A stretch of 64,000 nt of DNA, from assembly GCF_000488215.1 (NCBI RefSeq), contig NZ_KI530712.1, positions 1,182,881-1,246,880 of the forward strand, read 5' to 3'. Position 1 is the stretch's first letter, and every line of letters starts with the position of its first letter. Of this stretch, positions 16,874 through 26,012 are shown piece after piece. A program made the translations under genes and the position numbers. The notes beneath the pieces were generated by a model. The model saw nothing but the letters and a program-made list of their open reading frames with translations. It was not told the DNA's origin and made no database searches. The DNA comes from Acinetobacter nectaris CIP 110549. GTDB lineage: Bacteria; Pseudomonadota; Gammaproteobacteria; Pseudomonadales; Moraxellaceae.

Positions 16874-17782
16874 ATGACAAAACATATTATTTCTCATCTT
16901 GATGAAAACACTCCGTATATCAATGAAGAACGTATTGCTACGTTAAAAGCAAGAATTGAAAAAGATTTTGATCGTGAAACGGCTTCAAATCTTATTCAGC
17001 AACTCAATGATTTAAATGAATTTGAATTAGGTCAATTCCTCATTCAGCATGAAGGTCTAAATGGTCACTGGACACATGAAGTGGTCACATGGGATGTAAA
17101 TCACCCCACAAAAGATTTAAAAAATACTTTAGAAAAATGCTTATTTGAAAAACTTCCTGCAACGCTTGCAACACGCCAAAGATTTCATATCTTTCAACAA
17201 GCTCTAGAACCATTATTAGAAAAAAATACTGTATTTGCATCTATTCCATCAGGATATATGTCCGAACTACTTTTATTAAATCGTGAAAAATTAAAAGATA
17301 CCCAACTCATTGGCATAGACCTAGATAACAATGCTCTAAAGGGCGCTTTAACACTTGCAGAAGAAAAAGGCATAGCAGATAACTTACAACTTATCCATGA
17401 AGATGCATGGAATATTCAACTACAAGAAGAGATTGATGTTATTACCAGTAATGGCTTAAACATCTATGAGCATGATAATGATCGTGTGATTCAACTCTAC
17501 CAAAAATTCTATAATGCGTTAAAAACAGGTGGCACACTGATTACAAGTTTCCTCACACCTCCTCCAACGTTATCACCAACATCCCCATGGAAAATGGAAA
17601 AGATTGACCTCGCATCACTCCAGTTACAAAAAGTTATTTTTATAGATATTTTACAAGCAAAATGGAGTTCGTATCGCTCTGTTGAACTCACCACAAAACA
17701 ACTAGAAGCCGTTGGTTTTAAAGAGATAGAGCTCATTTATGATGATGCTTATTTATTCCCAACAGTTATTGCAAAGAAATAG
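16874..17782 (+). CDS. Class I SAM-dependent methyltransferase, unknown substrate
   Basis: 302 residues. After an N-terminal helical region (1-110) comes a Rossmann-type methyltransferase core: FASIPSGYMSELLLLN (motif I position, about 121-136), LIGIDLDNNALKGALTLAEEKG (acidic residue of motif II, about 144-165), LIHEDAWNI (motif III) and SNGLNIYEHD, then the hydrophobic strand TGGTLITSFLTPP (motif V). Motif I lacks the usual GxGxG and has PSGY in its place, which occurs in several families. Substrate cannot be deduced. It is 98 bp upstream of proA on the same strand. Confidence 0.75.
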   Translation: MTKHIISHLDENTPYINEERIATLKARIEKDFDRETASNLIQQLNDLNEFELGQFLIQHEGLNGHWTHEVVTWDVNHPTKDLKNTLEKCLFEKLPATLATRQRFHIFQQALEPLLEKNTVFASIPSGYMSELLLLNREKLKDTQLIGIDLDNNALKGALTLAEEKGIADNLQLIHEDAWNIQLQEEIDVITSNGLNIYEHDNDRVIQLYQKFYNALKTGGTLITSFLTPPPTLSPTSPWKMEKIDLASLQLQKVIFIDILQAKWSSYRSVELTTKQLEAVGFKEIELIYDDAYLFPTVIAKK

Positions 17783-17880
17783 GCTTAATATCTCTTTTAC
17801 GAGTACATTCAATGAATTAAATTTGCTTTATTTCAATAGACTGCTACTATTTAAATAAGATTCTTGATTTAATTTTAGTC

Positions 17881-19146
17881 ATGCAACAATCTATTGAACA
17901 GTATATGCAACAACTCGGAAAGCAAGCCCGTGCAGCTGCACAAGTGCTTGCTTTTGCTTCAACAAAAACTAAAAACAATGCCTTACAAGCGATTCACGAT
18001 GCATTGGTTGCCCATCAGTCCCAAATTCTTGCAGCCAATAAAATTGACATGGAAAAAGGTCAACAAAACTCGCTAGATGCAGCGCTTTTAGATCGTCTTG
18101 AACTCACACCAAAACGCTTCGAAGGTATGCTACAAGGTCTAAAAGATGTGATTGGCCTTACCGACCCGATTGGTGAAATTACTGACCTTGCTTACCGACC
18201 GTCTGGTATCCAACTTGGTAAAATGCGTGTACCTCTTGGCGTTGTTGGAATGATTTACGAATCACGCCCAAACGTAACGCTTGAAGCTGCTTCCTTGGCA
18301 CTCAAATCTGGTAATGCGATTATCCTACGTGGTGGTTCAGAGGCATTAGAGTCAAATAAAGCACTTGCTCAAGTCATACAAAATGCGCTTAAGACCACAG
18401 AGCTTCCTCATGAAGCAGTTCAGGTCATTGAAACATCAGATCGTGCAGCAGTTGGTGAGCTAATTACACTCACAGAATATGTCGATGTGATTATTCCTCG
18501 TGGTGGGAAAGGTCTCATTCAACGTATTACCAATGAAGCTAGAATTCCTGTGATTAAGCATCTAGATGGCAACTGCCATGTTTATGTTGAAGCACAAGCA
18601 GATATGACCAAGGCTCTACCTATTGCGCTCAATGCAAAAACACATCGATATGGTGTTTGTAATGCAATGGAAACCCTTTTGGTTGATCAAGCAATTGCAA
18701 CAACTTTCTTACCAGAAGTTGCCAAGCTTTATTTAGAAAAAGAAGTTGAACTGCGTGGCTGTGAACAGACACAAGCTATTCTAGGTGATGCTGTCAAAGC
18801 AGCCACTGAAGATGACTGGCATACCGAGTATCTTGGTCCAATTTTAGCAGTTAAAGTGGTTAAAGATATGAATGAAGCAATTCAACATATCAACCATTAT
18901 GGTTCACACCATACAGATGCAATTATTACCGAAAACTTTAGCTTGGCTCAACAGTTTCTAGCACGTGTGGACTCAAGCTCAGTAGTCATCAATGCCTCGA
19001 CGCGCTTTGCTGACGGTTTTGAGTATGGTCTAGGTGCAGAAATTGGTATTTCAACCGATAAAATTCATGCACGTGGGCCTGTTGGACTCGAAGGGCTAAC
19101 CTCACAAAAGTGGATTATTTTGGGTCACGGCGAAATTCGCGAATAA
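17881..19146 (+). CDS. proA: Gamma-glutamyl phosphate reductase
   Basis: 421 residues, standard ProA. It reduces gamma-glutamyl phosphate with NADPH in proline synthesis, downstream of ProB (not in the window). An aldehyde-dehydrogenase-like fold is shown by [36 protein letters not shown] (about 118-153), [22 protein letters not shown], and the catalytic Cys in [14 protein letters not shown] (about 257-270). The final [28 protein letters not shown] is the ProA signature. No RBS stands out just before the ATG at 17881. Confidence 0.97.
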   Translation: MQQSIEQYMQQLGKQARAAAQVLAFASTKTKNNALQAIHDALVAHQSQILAANKIDMEKGQQNSLDAALLDRLELTPKRFEGMLQGLKDVIGLTDPIGEITDLAYRPSGIQLGKMRVPLGVVGMIYESRPNVTLEAASLALKSGNAIILRGGSEALESNKALAQVIQNALKTTELPHEAVQVIETSDRAAVGELITLTEYVDVIIPRGGKGLIQRITNEARIPVIKHLDGNCHVYVEAQADMTKALPIALNAKTHRYGVCNAMETLLVDQAIATTFLPEVAKLYLEKEVELRGCEQTQAILGDAVKAATEDDWHTEYLGPILAVKVVKDMNEAIQHINHYGSHHTDAIITENFSLAQQFLARVDSSSVVINASTRFADGFEYGLGAEIGISTDKIHARGPVGLEGLTSQKWIILGHGEIRE

Positions 19147-19155
19147 TGAAAGCGT

Positions 19156-19185
19156 ATATTGAGGTTCTATAGTGAACCTCAATAT
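19156..19185. terminator. Perfect 12-bp hairpin between proA and an orphan gene
   Basis: ATATTGAGGTTC (19156-19167) pairs exactly with GAACCTCAATAT (19174-19185) around TATAGT. It starts 9 bp after the proA stop and ends 6 bp before the stop of the convergent gene at 19192, so it could serve both. No T-tract follows on the plus strand; a terminator role is probable but not certain. Confidence 0.6.
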
Positions 19186-19191
19186 CACCTA

Positions 19192-19554
19192 TTAAGATGT
19201 CTTGTCTGTAATTGATTCAATCATCAATTTATATGCATAAATATCATCAAAAATATATGACTTAGACTTACCTGTTTTTGCTTTTTCAGTTTGGCAATAT
19301 GAAATCATTTGGTCTGTTGGAATCTTAGGTGCATAAACCAACTCTGGATTCTCAATTTTTTCGACCTTATCCATACTATCTTGTTTCAATAATGCACAAG
19401 CCTGCCATGTATGCCAGCATTCTTCAATAGATGCAATTCTATAAACATTGTCATCATCTTCTTGCTTCTGAGTTAAAATCTTTGCTGAACGATGTGGATG
19501 CTTTTTAATAATGTAGTCTTCAAAAGCAATACGCTCTTTATCTAAATTAAACAT
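19192..19554 (-). CDS. Hypothetical protein with phage-type ExxAFExY...W..WQA pattern
   Basis: 120 residues, soluble, charged. The opening ERIAFEDYIIKK followed by ECWHTWQACALLKQ recalls the layout of many small phage and plasmid proteins in which an early AFExW/Y is followed by a WxxWQA helix; that is a resemblance in pattern, not an identification. Two Cys occur, in ECWHTWQAC. No operon partner: it is a lone minus-strand gene between proA and fumarase. Start ATG 19554. A stray phage-derived gene is a reasonable inference; function unknown. Confidence 0.5.
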   Translation of the reverse strand: MFNLDKERIAFEDYIIKKHPHRSAKILTQKQEDDDNVYRIASIEECWHTWQACALLKQDSMDKVEKIENPELVYAPKIPTDQMISYCQTEKAKTGKSKSYIFDDIYAYKLMIESITDKTS

Positions 19555-19754
19555 AATAATTACTTACTAAATTTTCATCTATTTACATCAACGATACTAT
19601 ATTACAAATAATAAAATTTAATGAATTCTTATATAAATTTTAACAAGTTTCTATTTTTCAAACCTTAATGAATCTCTCCCTAACAACCACAAGGGTAGAT
19701 TTTTACCTTATACTTACTCTCGCTAGCTAACAGCCCGCTTATAGAGAATTGAAT

Positions 19755-21278
19755 ATGACCACGATTATCAAGCAAGAAGACTTGATCACTTCAGTCAAGG
19801 ATGCACTGCAATTTATTTCTTACTATCACCCACAAGACTTCATTCAAGCAATGAGTCGTGCATATGACTATGAAGAAAATCAGGCAGCAAAAGATGCCAT
19901 TGCACAAATTTTGATTAACTCTCGCATGTGTGCAGAAGGACACCGTCCAATCTGCCAAGATACAGGCATTGTTAACGTCTTTCTTGAAGTTGGGTTAGAT
20001 GTGAAATTTGACCTTCAACTTAGCTTAGATGATGTAATTAATGAAGGCGTCCGCCAAGGCTACTTAGAAAACTCAAACATTTTACGCGCTTCTGTATTAG
20101 CAGACCCTGCCTTTGGTCGTAAAAATACAAAAGACAATACACCTGCGGTCATTCATTACAAGTTAGTACCAGGCAACAAGGTTGATATTACTGTTGCAGC
20201 AAAAGGTGGCGGCTCTGAAAACAAATCTAAGCTTGCAATGCTTAACCCATCCGATTCAATCGTAGACTGGGTGCTCAAAACTGTACCAACAATGGGTGCA
20301 GGATGGTGTCCACCGGGTATGCTAGGTATTGGTATTGGTGGTACTGCTGAAAAAGCCATGATGCTTGCAAAAGAAGCACTCATGGAAGAAATTAATATGC
20401 ATGAACTACTGAAACGTGGGCCAAACAGTAAAATTGAAGAACTTAGAATCGAGATCTTTGAAAAAGTAAATGCGCTTGGCATTGGTGCTCAAGGCTTAGG
20501 CGGTTTAACTACTGTCTTAGATATTAAAATTAAAGACTATCCTTGCCATGCAGCAGGAAAACCTGTGGGTATGATTCCAAACTGTGCAGCAACACGCCAT
20601 GCACACTTTCAACTCGATGGTTCAGGCCCTGCCCATATTCAAGCACCAAAACTTGATGATTATCCTGAAATTACATGGTCTACCTCTAAAGCAAAACGTG
20701 TAAATTTAGATACCATCACCCAAGAAGAAATGAATACTTGGCAGCCCGGCGATACTTTACTTCTAAATGGCACAATGTATACAGGGCGTGATGCAGCACA
20801 CAAGCGCCTTGTTGAAATGATTGATCAAAATCAGCCTTTACCTGTCGACTTAAAAGGAAAATTTATCTATTACGTTGGTCCTGTCGACCCTGTAGGTAAT
20901 GAAGTTGTTGGTCCTGCTGGTCCAACGACTGCAACACGTATGGATAAATTCACACGTAAAGTATTAGAGAATACTCAACTATTCGGCATGATTGGAAAAG
21001 CTGAACGTGGTCCAATGGCAATTGATGCAATAAGAGATAACCAAAGTACATATCTTATGGCAGTTGGTGGTGCGGCTTATCTTGTATCCAAAGCTATCCG
21101 TCAAGCTGAAGTTGTTGCTTTTGAAGATTTAGGTATGGAGGCAATTTACAAATTTGTTGTCGAAGATATGCCAGTTTCTGTTGCTGTAGATGTAAATGGT
21201 ACATCTATACATGCAATCGCACCTAAAATTTGGCAAGAAAAAATTGGCAAAATCCCTGTGATTGATGCAATGTCTTGA
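19755..21278 (+). CDS. fumA: Class I fumarate hydratase (4Fe-4S)
   Basis: About 507 residues in two parts: the alpha half with RPICQDTGIVNVFLEVG (first cluster Cys, about 62), SVLADPAFGRKNTKDNTPAV, GGGSENKSKLAML and GWCPPGMLGIGIGGTAEKAM, and the beta half with the swivel domain TGRDAAHKRL, KGKFIYYVGPVDPVG, GPTTATRMD and KAERGP. It interconverts fumarate and malate in the TCA cycle and is oxygen-labile. FumA and FumB cannot be told apart by sequence alone. ATG at 19755 is chosen (AGAG at 19743-19746); an in-frame TTG lies at 19749. Confidence 0.95.
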   Translation: MTTIIKQEDLITSVKDALQFISYYHPQDFIQAMSRAYDYEENQAAKDAIAQILINSRMCAEGHRPICQDTGIVNVFLEVGLDVKFDLQLSLDDVINEGVRQGYLENSNILRASVLADPAFGRKNTKDNTPAVIHYKLVPGNKVDITVAAKGGGSENKSKLAMLNPSDSIVDWVLKTVPTMGAGWCPPGMLGIGIGGTAEKAMMLAKEALMEEINMHELLKRGPNSKIEELRIEIFEKVNALGIGAQGLGGLTTVLDIKIKDYPCHAAGKPVGMIPNCAATRHAHFQLDGSGPAHIQAPKLDDYPEITWSTSKAKRVNLDTITQEEMNTWQPGDTLLLNGTMYTGRDAAHKRLVEMIDQNQPLPVDLKGKFIYYVGPVDPVGNEVVGPAGPTTATRMDKFTRKVLENTQLFGMIGKAERGPMAIDAIRDNQSTYLMAVGGAAYLVSKAIRQAEVVAFEDLGMEAIYKFVVEDMPVSVAVDVNGTSIHAIAPKIWQEKIGKIPVIDAMS

Positions 21279-21299
21279 TAAATTCATAAGCTATACGAA

Positions 21300-21328
21300 T
21301 AGACATCGTGTAAGTTACATGATGTCTA
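21300..21328. terminator. Hairpin downstream of fumarase
   Basis: TAGACATC and GATGTCTA flank an inner TGTAA/TTACA pairing, giving an almost continuous stem. It begins 22 bp after the fumarase stop. There is no clear T-run, so terminator strength is doubtful. Confidence 0.45.
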
Positions 21329-21429
21329 CTTAATTCTAGTACACTAAATTGATTTCATATAGCAAATCATAGTATTTTAAATAAAAACATATTTATAAAA
21401 TAGTTCAATATAATGAAAAGGCACTCAAA

Positions 21430-21963
21430 ATGATGAAATTTATTAAACCACTCGCTCTTGGTATTCTTGCATCACAAATGATTTCAATCGCTTTTGCAAG
21501 CCCTGCACAAGTTACAACAGCACAAAAAATTGTTGATTTAACTCATTTAGAATCTGACTTTAATAATAATCTTAAAGATTTACAATCTATGTATTTAAAT
21601 CAAGCTGTCACTTTAGTGAAGCAGCATACAGGACACCAAACACTGACTGCTCAAGATAATCAAGCGATAGAAAGAATTATTCAAGTCTATAATAAGAATA
21701 CAACTACTATATCGAAATCATTAGATATCAAAAAAATTGGAACAGATATCTACCTAAAAAATTATTCAGAAGAAGAACTAAAAGCATACCAAAAATTCTT
21801 AGAAACTCCTGAAGGTGCATCTATTGTTCAAAAAATACCTATGTTTTCTGTAGTATTTAATCAGGAAGTCGCTAAATATACTCAAGCTATTAATGTACAG
21901 AACAGTATTAGTCAAAAAACAAATACTGAAGTCGGCCAAATTTTAGCAACACTTCCAAAATAA
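21430..21963 (+). CDS. Secreted DUF2059 protein, tandem paralogue 1
   Basis: 177 residues. Signal peptide about 1-23 (cleavage after SIAFA), so periplasmic. The body is all-helical. HTGHQTLTAQDNQAIERI (about 65-82) is shared with paralogues 2 and 4, and the DUF2059 core is YSEEELKAYQKFLETPEGASI (about 115-135). Function of the family is unknown. AAAAGG at 21416-21421 is a good RBS for ATG 21430, with a second ATG at once after it. It is followed by its own strong terminator at 21988, so it is transcribed apart from paralogue 2. Confidence 0.8.
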   Translation: MMKFIKPLALGILASQMISIAFASPAQVTTAQKIVDLTHLESDFNNNLKDLQSMYLNQAVTLVKQHTGHQTLTAQDNQAIERIIQVYNKNTTTISKSLDIKKIGTDIYLKNYSEEELKAYQKFLETPEGASIVQKIPMFSVVFNQEVAKYTQAINVQNSISQKTNTEVGQILATLPK

Positions 21964-21987
21964 TATTAATATTTAAAATTTTTAAAT

Positions 21988-22019
21988 AAAAAGGCATATC
22001 AAAAGTAATATGCCTTTTT
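21988..22019. terminator. Rho-independent terminator after DUF2059 paralogue 1
   Basis: AAAAAGGCATAT (21988-21999) pairs perfectly with ATATGCCTTTTT (22008-22019), 8-base loop, ending in a T-run on the plus strand. Confidence 0.88.
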
Positions 22020-22132
22020 ATATTCTTAAGTATGAATAAAAAATATAAATTTTTAAATTAATTAAATAGATAATAATTTTGACAAGTTTTAATTATATAC
22101 TTTTATTTTAATAAAATTTAAATGGAAAAACC

Positions 22133-22678
22133 ATGCTAAAAAAAATTCTTACCATTAGCCTTTTTACATTTTCACTCAGTACTTCAGTTTTTGCCTCTGC
22201 ACCACAAGAAGCATCTATTAAACAAGCCATTGAACTTTCTCATGTTAGTGAAATACTTACCAAAACAATGGATGTAACAAATGCAACCTTTCATGAACAA
22301 GCAACACAGAGAGTAAAAAGAAGAACGGGGCATACTGAATTAACAGCCCAAGACATAGAAGCTGTAGATAAAATCTCAAAAATTATGAGTCAAAGTCTAA
22401 GCAACATGATGCAAACTATCAATATCACCCAACTTACAGAAAATGCATTTCGTAAATATTACACTGAAGAAGAACTGCAAGTTTATATTAAGTTTTTATC
22501 TAGCCCTGAAGGACAATCAATTAATAAAAAATCACCTCTTTTAATACAAGATGTTATGAAAACTTTCTCAGATACACTTCAAAATAATACAGGACTACAA
22601 ACACAATTAAAATCTTCAGATAATGAGATTAAATCTATCATCAACAGTCTACCAAAAGCTGAGAATCAGAAAAAATAA
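22133..22678 (+). CDS. Secreted DUF2059 protein, tandem paralogue 2
   Basis: 181 residues. Signal peptide about 1-22 (ending SVFAS). It shares with its neighbours RTGHTELTAQDIEAVDKI (about 62-79) and the DUF2059 core YYTEEELQVYIKFLSSPEGQSI (about 112-133). GGAAAAA lies just before the ATG at 22133. The gene is separated from paralogue 1 by a terminator and a very AT-rich 110-bp stretch that probably holds its promoter. Periplasmic helical protein of unknown role. Confidence 0.8.
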   Translation: MLKKILTISLFTFSLSTSVFASAPQEASIKQAIELSHVSEILTKTMDVTNATFHEQATQRVKRRTGHTELTAQDIEAVDKISKIMSQSLSNMMQTINITQLTENAFRKYYTEEELQVYIKFLSSPEGQSINKKSPLLIQDVMKTFSDTLQNNTGLQTQLKSSDNEIKSIINSLPKAENQKK

Positions 22679-22684
22679 ATATGC

Positions 22685-22709
22685 ATACTCCCCTCCCAAT
22701 GGGGAGTAT
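22685..22709. terminator. GC-rich hairpin after DUF2059 paralogue 2
   Basis: ATACTCCCC (22685-22693) pairs with GGGGAGTAT (22701-22709) around a 7-base loop; only TT follows before A. Probable terminator with a weak tail. Confidence 0.55.
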
Positions 22710-22801
22710 TTACTAATAACTTACGGAACTACATCAAAATTTTGCAGTCATGTTTTGTAATTAAACTACATTAGATAAAATACTCTACAGAGCTTTTTAT
22801 T

Positions 22802-23215
22802 ATGCAACTTAAAAGTATTCATCAAATTGTTTTATTACTAGGTGGAATTTTTCTCTGCCAGCTTAGTCAAGCAACTCCTGCCTCACAAGCATCTATAGAC
22901 CAACTATTTAATACCTTACAAATAAAACAAAATACGCAAGCAATGGTTAAGCCACAAGAGCTAAAACTTCTTGGTCTAGATAAAGAATCTTTTTGGAATA
23001 GTGTTGAACCTCAATTAAAAACACTTTATAAAAACAATTTATCAGAAGAGGAAATTCAAGCATTAGATCGATTCTATCAAACGCCTGAAGGAAGAAGTTT
23101 ATCTGAAAAAATGCCGCAGCTTAGCCAGCAGACATATAAAGTTGTCATCAAAAATATGATGAATAATAGTAATATTAGTAAAGGACTTTTTAATGTTCTT
23201 GGTATTGATCAATAA
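22802..23215 (+). CDS. Secreted DUF2059 protein, short paralogue 3
   Basis: 137 residues, about 40 shorter than its three neighbours. A signal peptide (about 1-24, ending SQA) and the DUF2059 core NLSEEEIQALDRFYQTPEGRSL (about 80-101) are kept, but the TGHxxxTAxD block found in the other three is absent and the region before the core is compressed. It reads as a complete small protein rather than a truncated copy: the start at ATG 22802 and stop are clean. Unknown function, predicted periplasmic. Confidence 0.75.
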   Translation: MQLKSIHQIVLLLGGIFLCQLSQATPASQASIDQLFNTLQIKQNTQAMVKPQELKLLGLDKESFWNSVEPQLKTLYKNNLSEEEIQALDRFYQTPEGRSLSEKMPQLSQQTYKVVIKNMMNNSNISKGLFNVLGIDQ

Positions 23216-23297
23216 TGTTTTATCGCTCTTTACTTAAATGTTATTTATAATAAAAATATTCATTTCATCTTAAATACTAACTTTCTAAGGATAACAG

Positions 23298-23828
23298 ATG
23301 ATTAAAAGATATCTTACATCTGCTTCAGTAGCCTTTTTATTTGCTGCTATAAATACAACATCAATACAAGCAGCCTCACCTACAGAAGAGCTTTTAAGCC
23401 TCACCAATGTTCAAGGCACATTAAACCATACCTTCGACAGTATTCTACCCATGTATAAACAACAAGCCATTCAGCTTGTACAGCAACATACAGGGCATAC
23501 AAGCTTTACTGCAAGAGATCAGCAGGCTGTAGAAAGAATTACACAAAGTATGTTAGCCAACTCTCAAGCATATTTACAACGCATGAACATTATGCAAAGT
23601 ATTCAAGGTGTTTATGCAACTTACTATACAGACCAAGAAATTCAGGCATATGTTAAATTCCTAAAGTCACCTGAAGGACGCTCTATTATGAGCAAACAAA
23701 ACCAATTAAACACAGCCGTAGAGCAACAAATTGCAATGGCTATATCTACCGTTGCAAAAAGCCCAGGGTTTCAGCAAAAAATTGCACAAGATACGCAAAC
23801 GATTTTGGCAGAGCTACCTCGTAGATAA
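23298..23828 (+). CDS. Secreted DUF2059 protein, tandem paralogue 4
   Basis: 176 residues. Signal peptide about 1-25 (ending SIQA). HTGHTSFTARDQQAVERI (about 63-80) and YYTDQEIQAYVKFLKSPEGRSI (about 112-133) align with paralogues 1 and 2, and the last helix ends QTILAELPR, like the TNTEVGQILATLPK end of paralogue 1. AAGGA precedes the ATG at 23298 with good spacing. It closes the array and faces clpX across a shared terminator. Confidence 0.8.
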   Translation: MIKRYLTSASVAFLFAAINTTSIQAASPTEELLSLTNVQGTLNHTFDSILPMYKQQAIQLVQQHTGHTSFTARDQQAVERITQSMLANSQAYLQRMNIMQSIQGVYATYYTDQEIQAYVKFLKSPEGRSIMSKQNQLNTAVEQQIAMAISTVAKSPGFQQKIAQDTQTILAELPRR

Positions 23829-23829
23829 T

Positions 23830-23858
23830 AAAAAGCGTGCTATAAAAGCACGCTTTTT
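23830..23858. terminator. Bidirectional terminator between DUF2059 array and clpX
   Basis: AAAAAGCGTGC (23830-23840) pairs with GCACGCTTTTT (23848-23858), 7-base loop, with A-run and T-run on the two sides, so it works on either strand. Confidence 0.88.
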
Positions 23859-23875
23859 AAAACACCTAAACTCGC

Positions 23876-25186
23876 CTATGCTGACTTTGAGTCAACAACT
23901 TTAAGTTCAGATTTTTCTACTACATGTTCTACATCTTTTTTAGGCTGGCGCTCTTTTTTAAACTCAGGTTGAGCTCCTTTACTTACCACATCATCATTTA
24001 CCACAACTGTGCCTACATCGGTACGGCTTGGTAAATCATACATGGTTTCAAGTAACACATTTTCTAAAATAGAACGTAACCCACGTGCACCTGTATTGCG
24101 ATCTAAAGCTTTCTTAGCAACAGCACGTAAAGCAGATGTTTCAAAAATTAAGTCAACATCTTCCATATCGAACAAGTGTTGATACTGGCGTGTTAAAGCA
24201 TTCTTTGGCTCTGTAAGAATTTGCATAAGTGCTTCTTCATCAAGCTCTTCAAGCGTTGCTAAAACAGGTAAACGACCAATAAATTCAGGAATTAAACCAA
24301 ATTTAACAAGATCAGTTGCTTCAACTTGACTAAAGAGTTCAGATACCAGTTTCGTATCATCCTTTTTCTTCACTTCCGCGTTAAAGCCAATACCGCCCTT
24401 TTCTTGACGTTGTTGTACAATCTTCTCTAACCCAGCAAACGCACCACCACAAATAAACAATATATTTGAGGTATCTACTTGAATAAGCTCTTGTTGCGGA
24501 TGCTTACGCCCACCTTGTGGTGGAATAGATGCAACAGTCCCTTCAATCATTTTTAAAAGTGCTTGTTGTACACCTTCACCAGATACATCACGTGTAATAG
24601 ATGGATTTTCAGCTTTACGCGTAATCTTATCAATCTCATCAATGTAAATAATGCCTTTTTGAGCCTTTTCTACATCGTAGTCTGATTTTTGCAAAAGCTT
24701 TTGAACAATGTTTTCAACATCTTCACCTACATAACCTGCTTCTGTAAGCGTTGTTGCATCTGCCATTGCAAATGGTACATCTAGTAAACGAGCAAGTGTT
24801 TGTGCAAGTAATGTTTTACCTGAGCCCGTTGGGCCAACCAATAAAATATTACTTTTTGCGATTTCTACATCATCATTTTGATATTCTACTTCAGATGCTT
24901 TTAAACGCTTATAATGGTTATATACTGCAACTGATAGTGTTTTCTTCGCAGTGTCTTGCCCAATTACATATTGATCAAGTGCCGCACGAATTTCATGTGG
25001 CTTTGGAAGTGGCTTATTTGCCCATTCTCCTGAATCAACTTGTTGACTGGTTTGAACTAAATCTAGGCATACGTCCACACATTCATTACAAATGTATGCG
25101 TCCTCACCTGCGATTAGCTTACCCACTTCAGCTTGTGTTTTTCCGCAAAATGAACAATGTTTTTGTCCTTGAGGATTGTCGGACAT
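23876..25186 (-). CDS. clpX: ClpX ATP-dependent unfoldase
   Basis: 436 residues. AAA+ specificity partner of ClpP. The N-terminal zinc-binding domain has [11 protein letters not shown] and CNECVDVC (about 11-40). The ATPase has Walker A GPTGSGKT (about 116), Walker B IIYIDEID (about 180), [10 protein letters not shown] with the pore/GYVGEDVE loop, and the sensor region [10 protein letters not shown] with the Arg finger. IGF-type loop sequence IGFNAEVK (about 270), which docks in ClpP, is seen. The C-terminal tail after 410 is highly charged and longer than in E. coli. 26 bp downstream of clpP in one unit. Confidence 0.97.
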   Translation of the reverse strand: MSDNPQGQKHCSFCGKTQAEVGKLIAGEDAYICNECVDVCLDLVQTSQQVDSGEWANKPLPKPHEIRAALDQYVIGQDTAKKTLSVAVYNHYKRLKASEVEYQNDDVEIAKSNILLVGPTGSGKTLLAQTLARLLDVPFAMADATTLTEAGYVGEDVENIVQKLLQKSDYDVEKAQKGIIYIDEIDKITRKAENPSITRDVSGEGVQQALLKMIEGTVASIPPQGGRKHPQQELIQVDTSNILFICGGAFAGLEKIVQQRQEKGGIGFNAEVKKKDDTKLVSELFSQVEATDLVKFGLIPEFIGRLPVLATLEELDEEALMQILTEPKNALTRQYQHLFDMEDVDLIFETSALRAVAKKALDRNTGARGLRSILENVLLETMYDLPSRTDVGTVVVNDDVVSKGAQPEFKKERQPKKDVEHVVEKSELKVVDSKSA

Positions 25187-25212
25187 ACTTACTCCAATAA
25201 CTAATTCTTAAC

Positions 25213-25818
25213 TTATGGGCGTTTATTTAATACAGCATCTACAAGACCATACTCTTGTGCTGCTTGAGCAGTCATGAAGTTATCACGATCTGTATCACGC
25301 GCAAGAGTTTCATAGTCTTGCCCACTATGCTCTGCCATTAAACGGTTCAAACGTTCTTTAATAAATAGAATTTCGCGCGCATGAATTTCAATATCAGATG
25401 CTTGCCCACGGAAGCCACCTAATGGCTGATGGATCATAACACGTGCATTTTCCAAGCAATAACGCTTACCTTTTGCACCAGCATTTAATAAGAAAGCACC
25501 CATAGATGCTGCTTGTCCCATGCAAATTGTAGATACATCTGGTTTAATAAACTGCATTGTATCGTAAATTGCCATACCTGCTGTTACTGAACCACCAGGA
25601 GAATTAATATAAAGGTGTATGTCTTTATCTGGGTTTTCAGCTTCTAAAAATAACATCTGTGCGACAATCAAATTCGCCATGTTATCTTCAACTTCACCCG
25701 TTAAGAAAATTACACGTTCACGTAACAAACGAGAGAAAATATCAAAAGAACGTTCTCCACGAGAAGATTGTTCAACAACCATCGGAACAAGCGCATTTTC
25801 TATATTTGGAACATACAT
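25213..25818 (-). CDS. clpP: ClpP serine peptidase subunit
   Basis: 201 residues, the tetradecameric proteolytic chamber of ClpXP/ClpAP. The catalytic triad is seen in [11 protein letters not shown] (Ser about 105), [10 protein letters not shown] (His about 130) and DTDRDNFM (Asp about 179). The N-terminal [22 protein letters not shown] matches housekeeping ClpP, with a short propeptide. Start ATG 25818. It precedes clpX and follows tig with 194 bp between, the classic tig-clpP-clpX order; all three are on the minus strand. Confidence 0.97.
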   Translation of the reverse strand: MYVPNIENALVPMVVEQSSRGERSFDIFSRLLRERVIFLTGEVEDNMANLIVAQMLFLEAENPDKDIHLYINSPGGSVTAGMAIYDTMQFIKPDVSTICMGQAASMGAFLLNAGAKGKRYCLENARVMIHQPLGGFRGQASDIEIHAREILFIKERLNRLMAEHSGQDYETLARDTDRDNFMTAQAAQEYGLVDAVLNKRP

Positions 25819-25972
25819 GAGTTATTTATTCCTAAAATTTTTGTTACTTACTTACGATAACAATATGAGGGATATTTGCTAAAATTGCAAAAATATTCCT
25901 TGTTTTAATTTTGAATATTTTTAAAAGTTAAAGTTTATTTTATACAAAATTAACAAACGAACAGCAACATAA

Positions 25973-25998
25973 AAAAAGGCGCAATTGAGCGCCTTTTT
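25973..25998 (-). terminator. Terminator between tig and clpP
   Basis: AAAAAGGCGC (25973-25982) pairs with GCGCCTTTTT (25989-25998) around AATTGA, with A/T runs on both sides. Located 15 bp past the tig stop, it suggests clpP-clpX has its own promoter. Confidence 0.85.
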
Positions 25999-26012
25999 AT
26001 CAATACAAGAAC

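Noticed and set aside
22802-23215. DUF2059 paralogue 3 as a pseudogene
   Set aside because: It has a complete signal peptide, an intact core domain, clean start and stop and no frameshift; it is a shorter family member.
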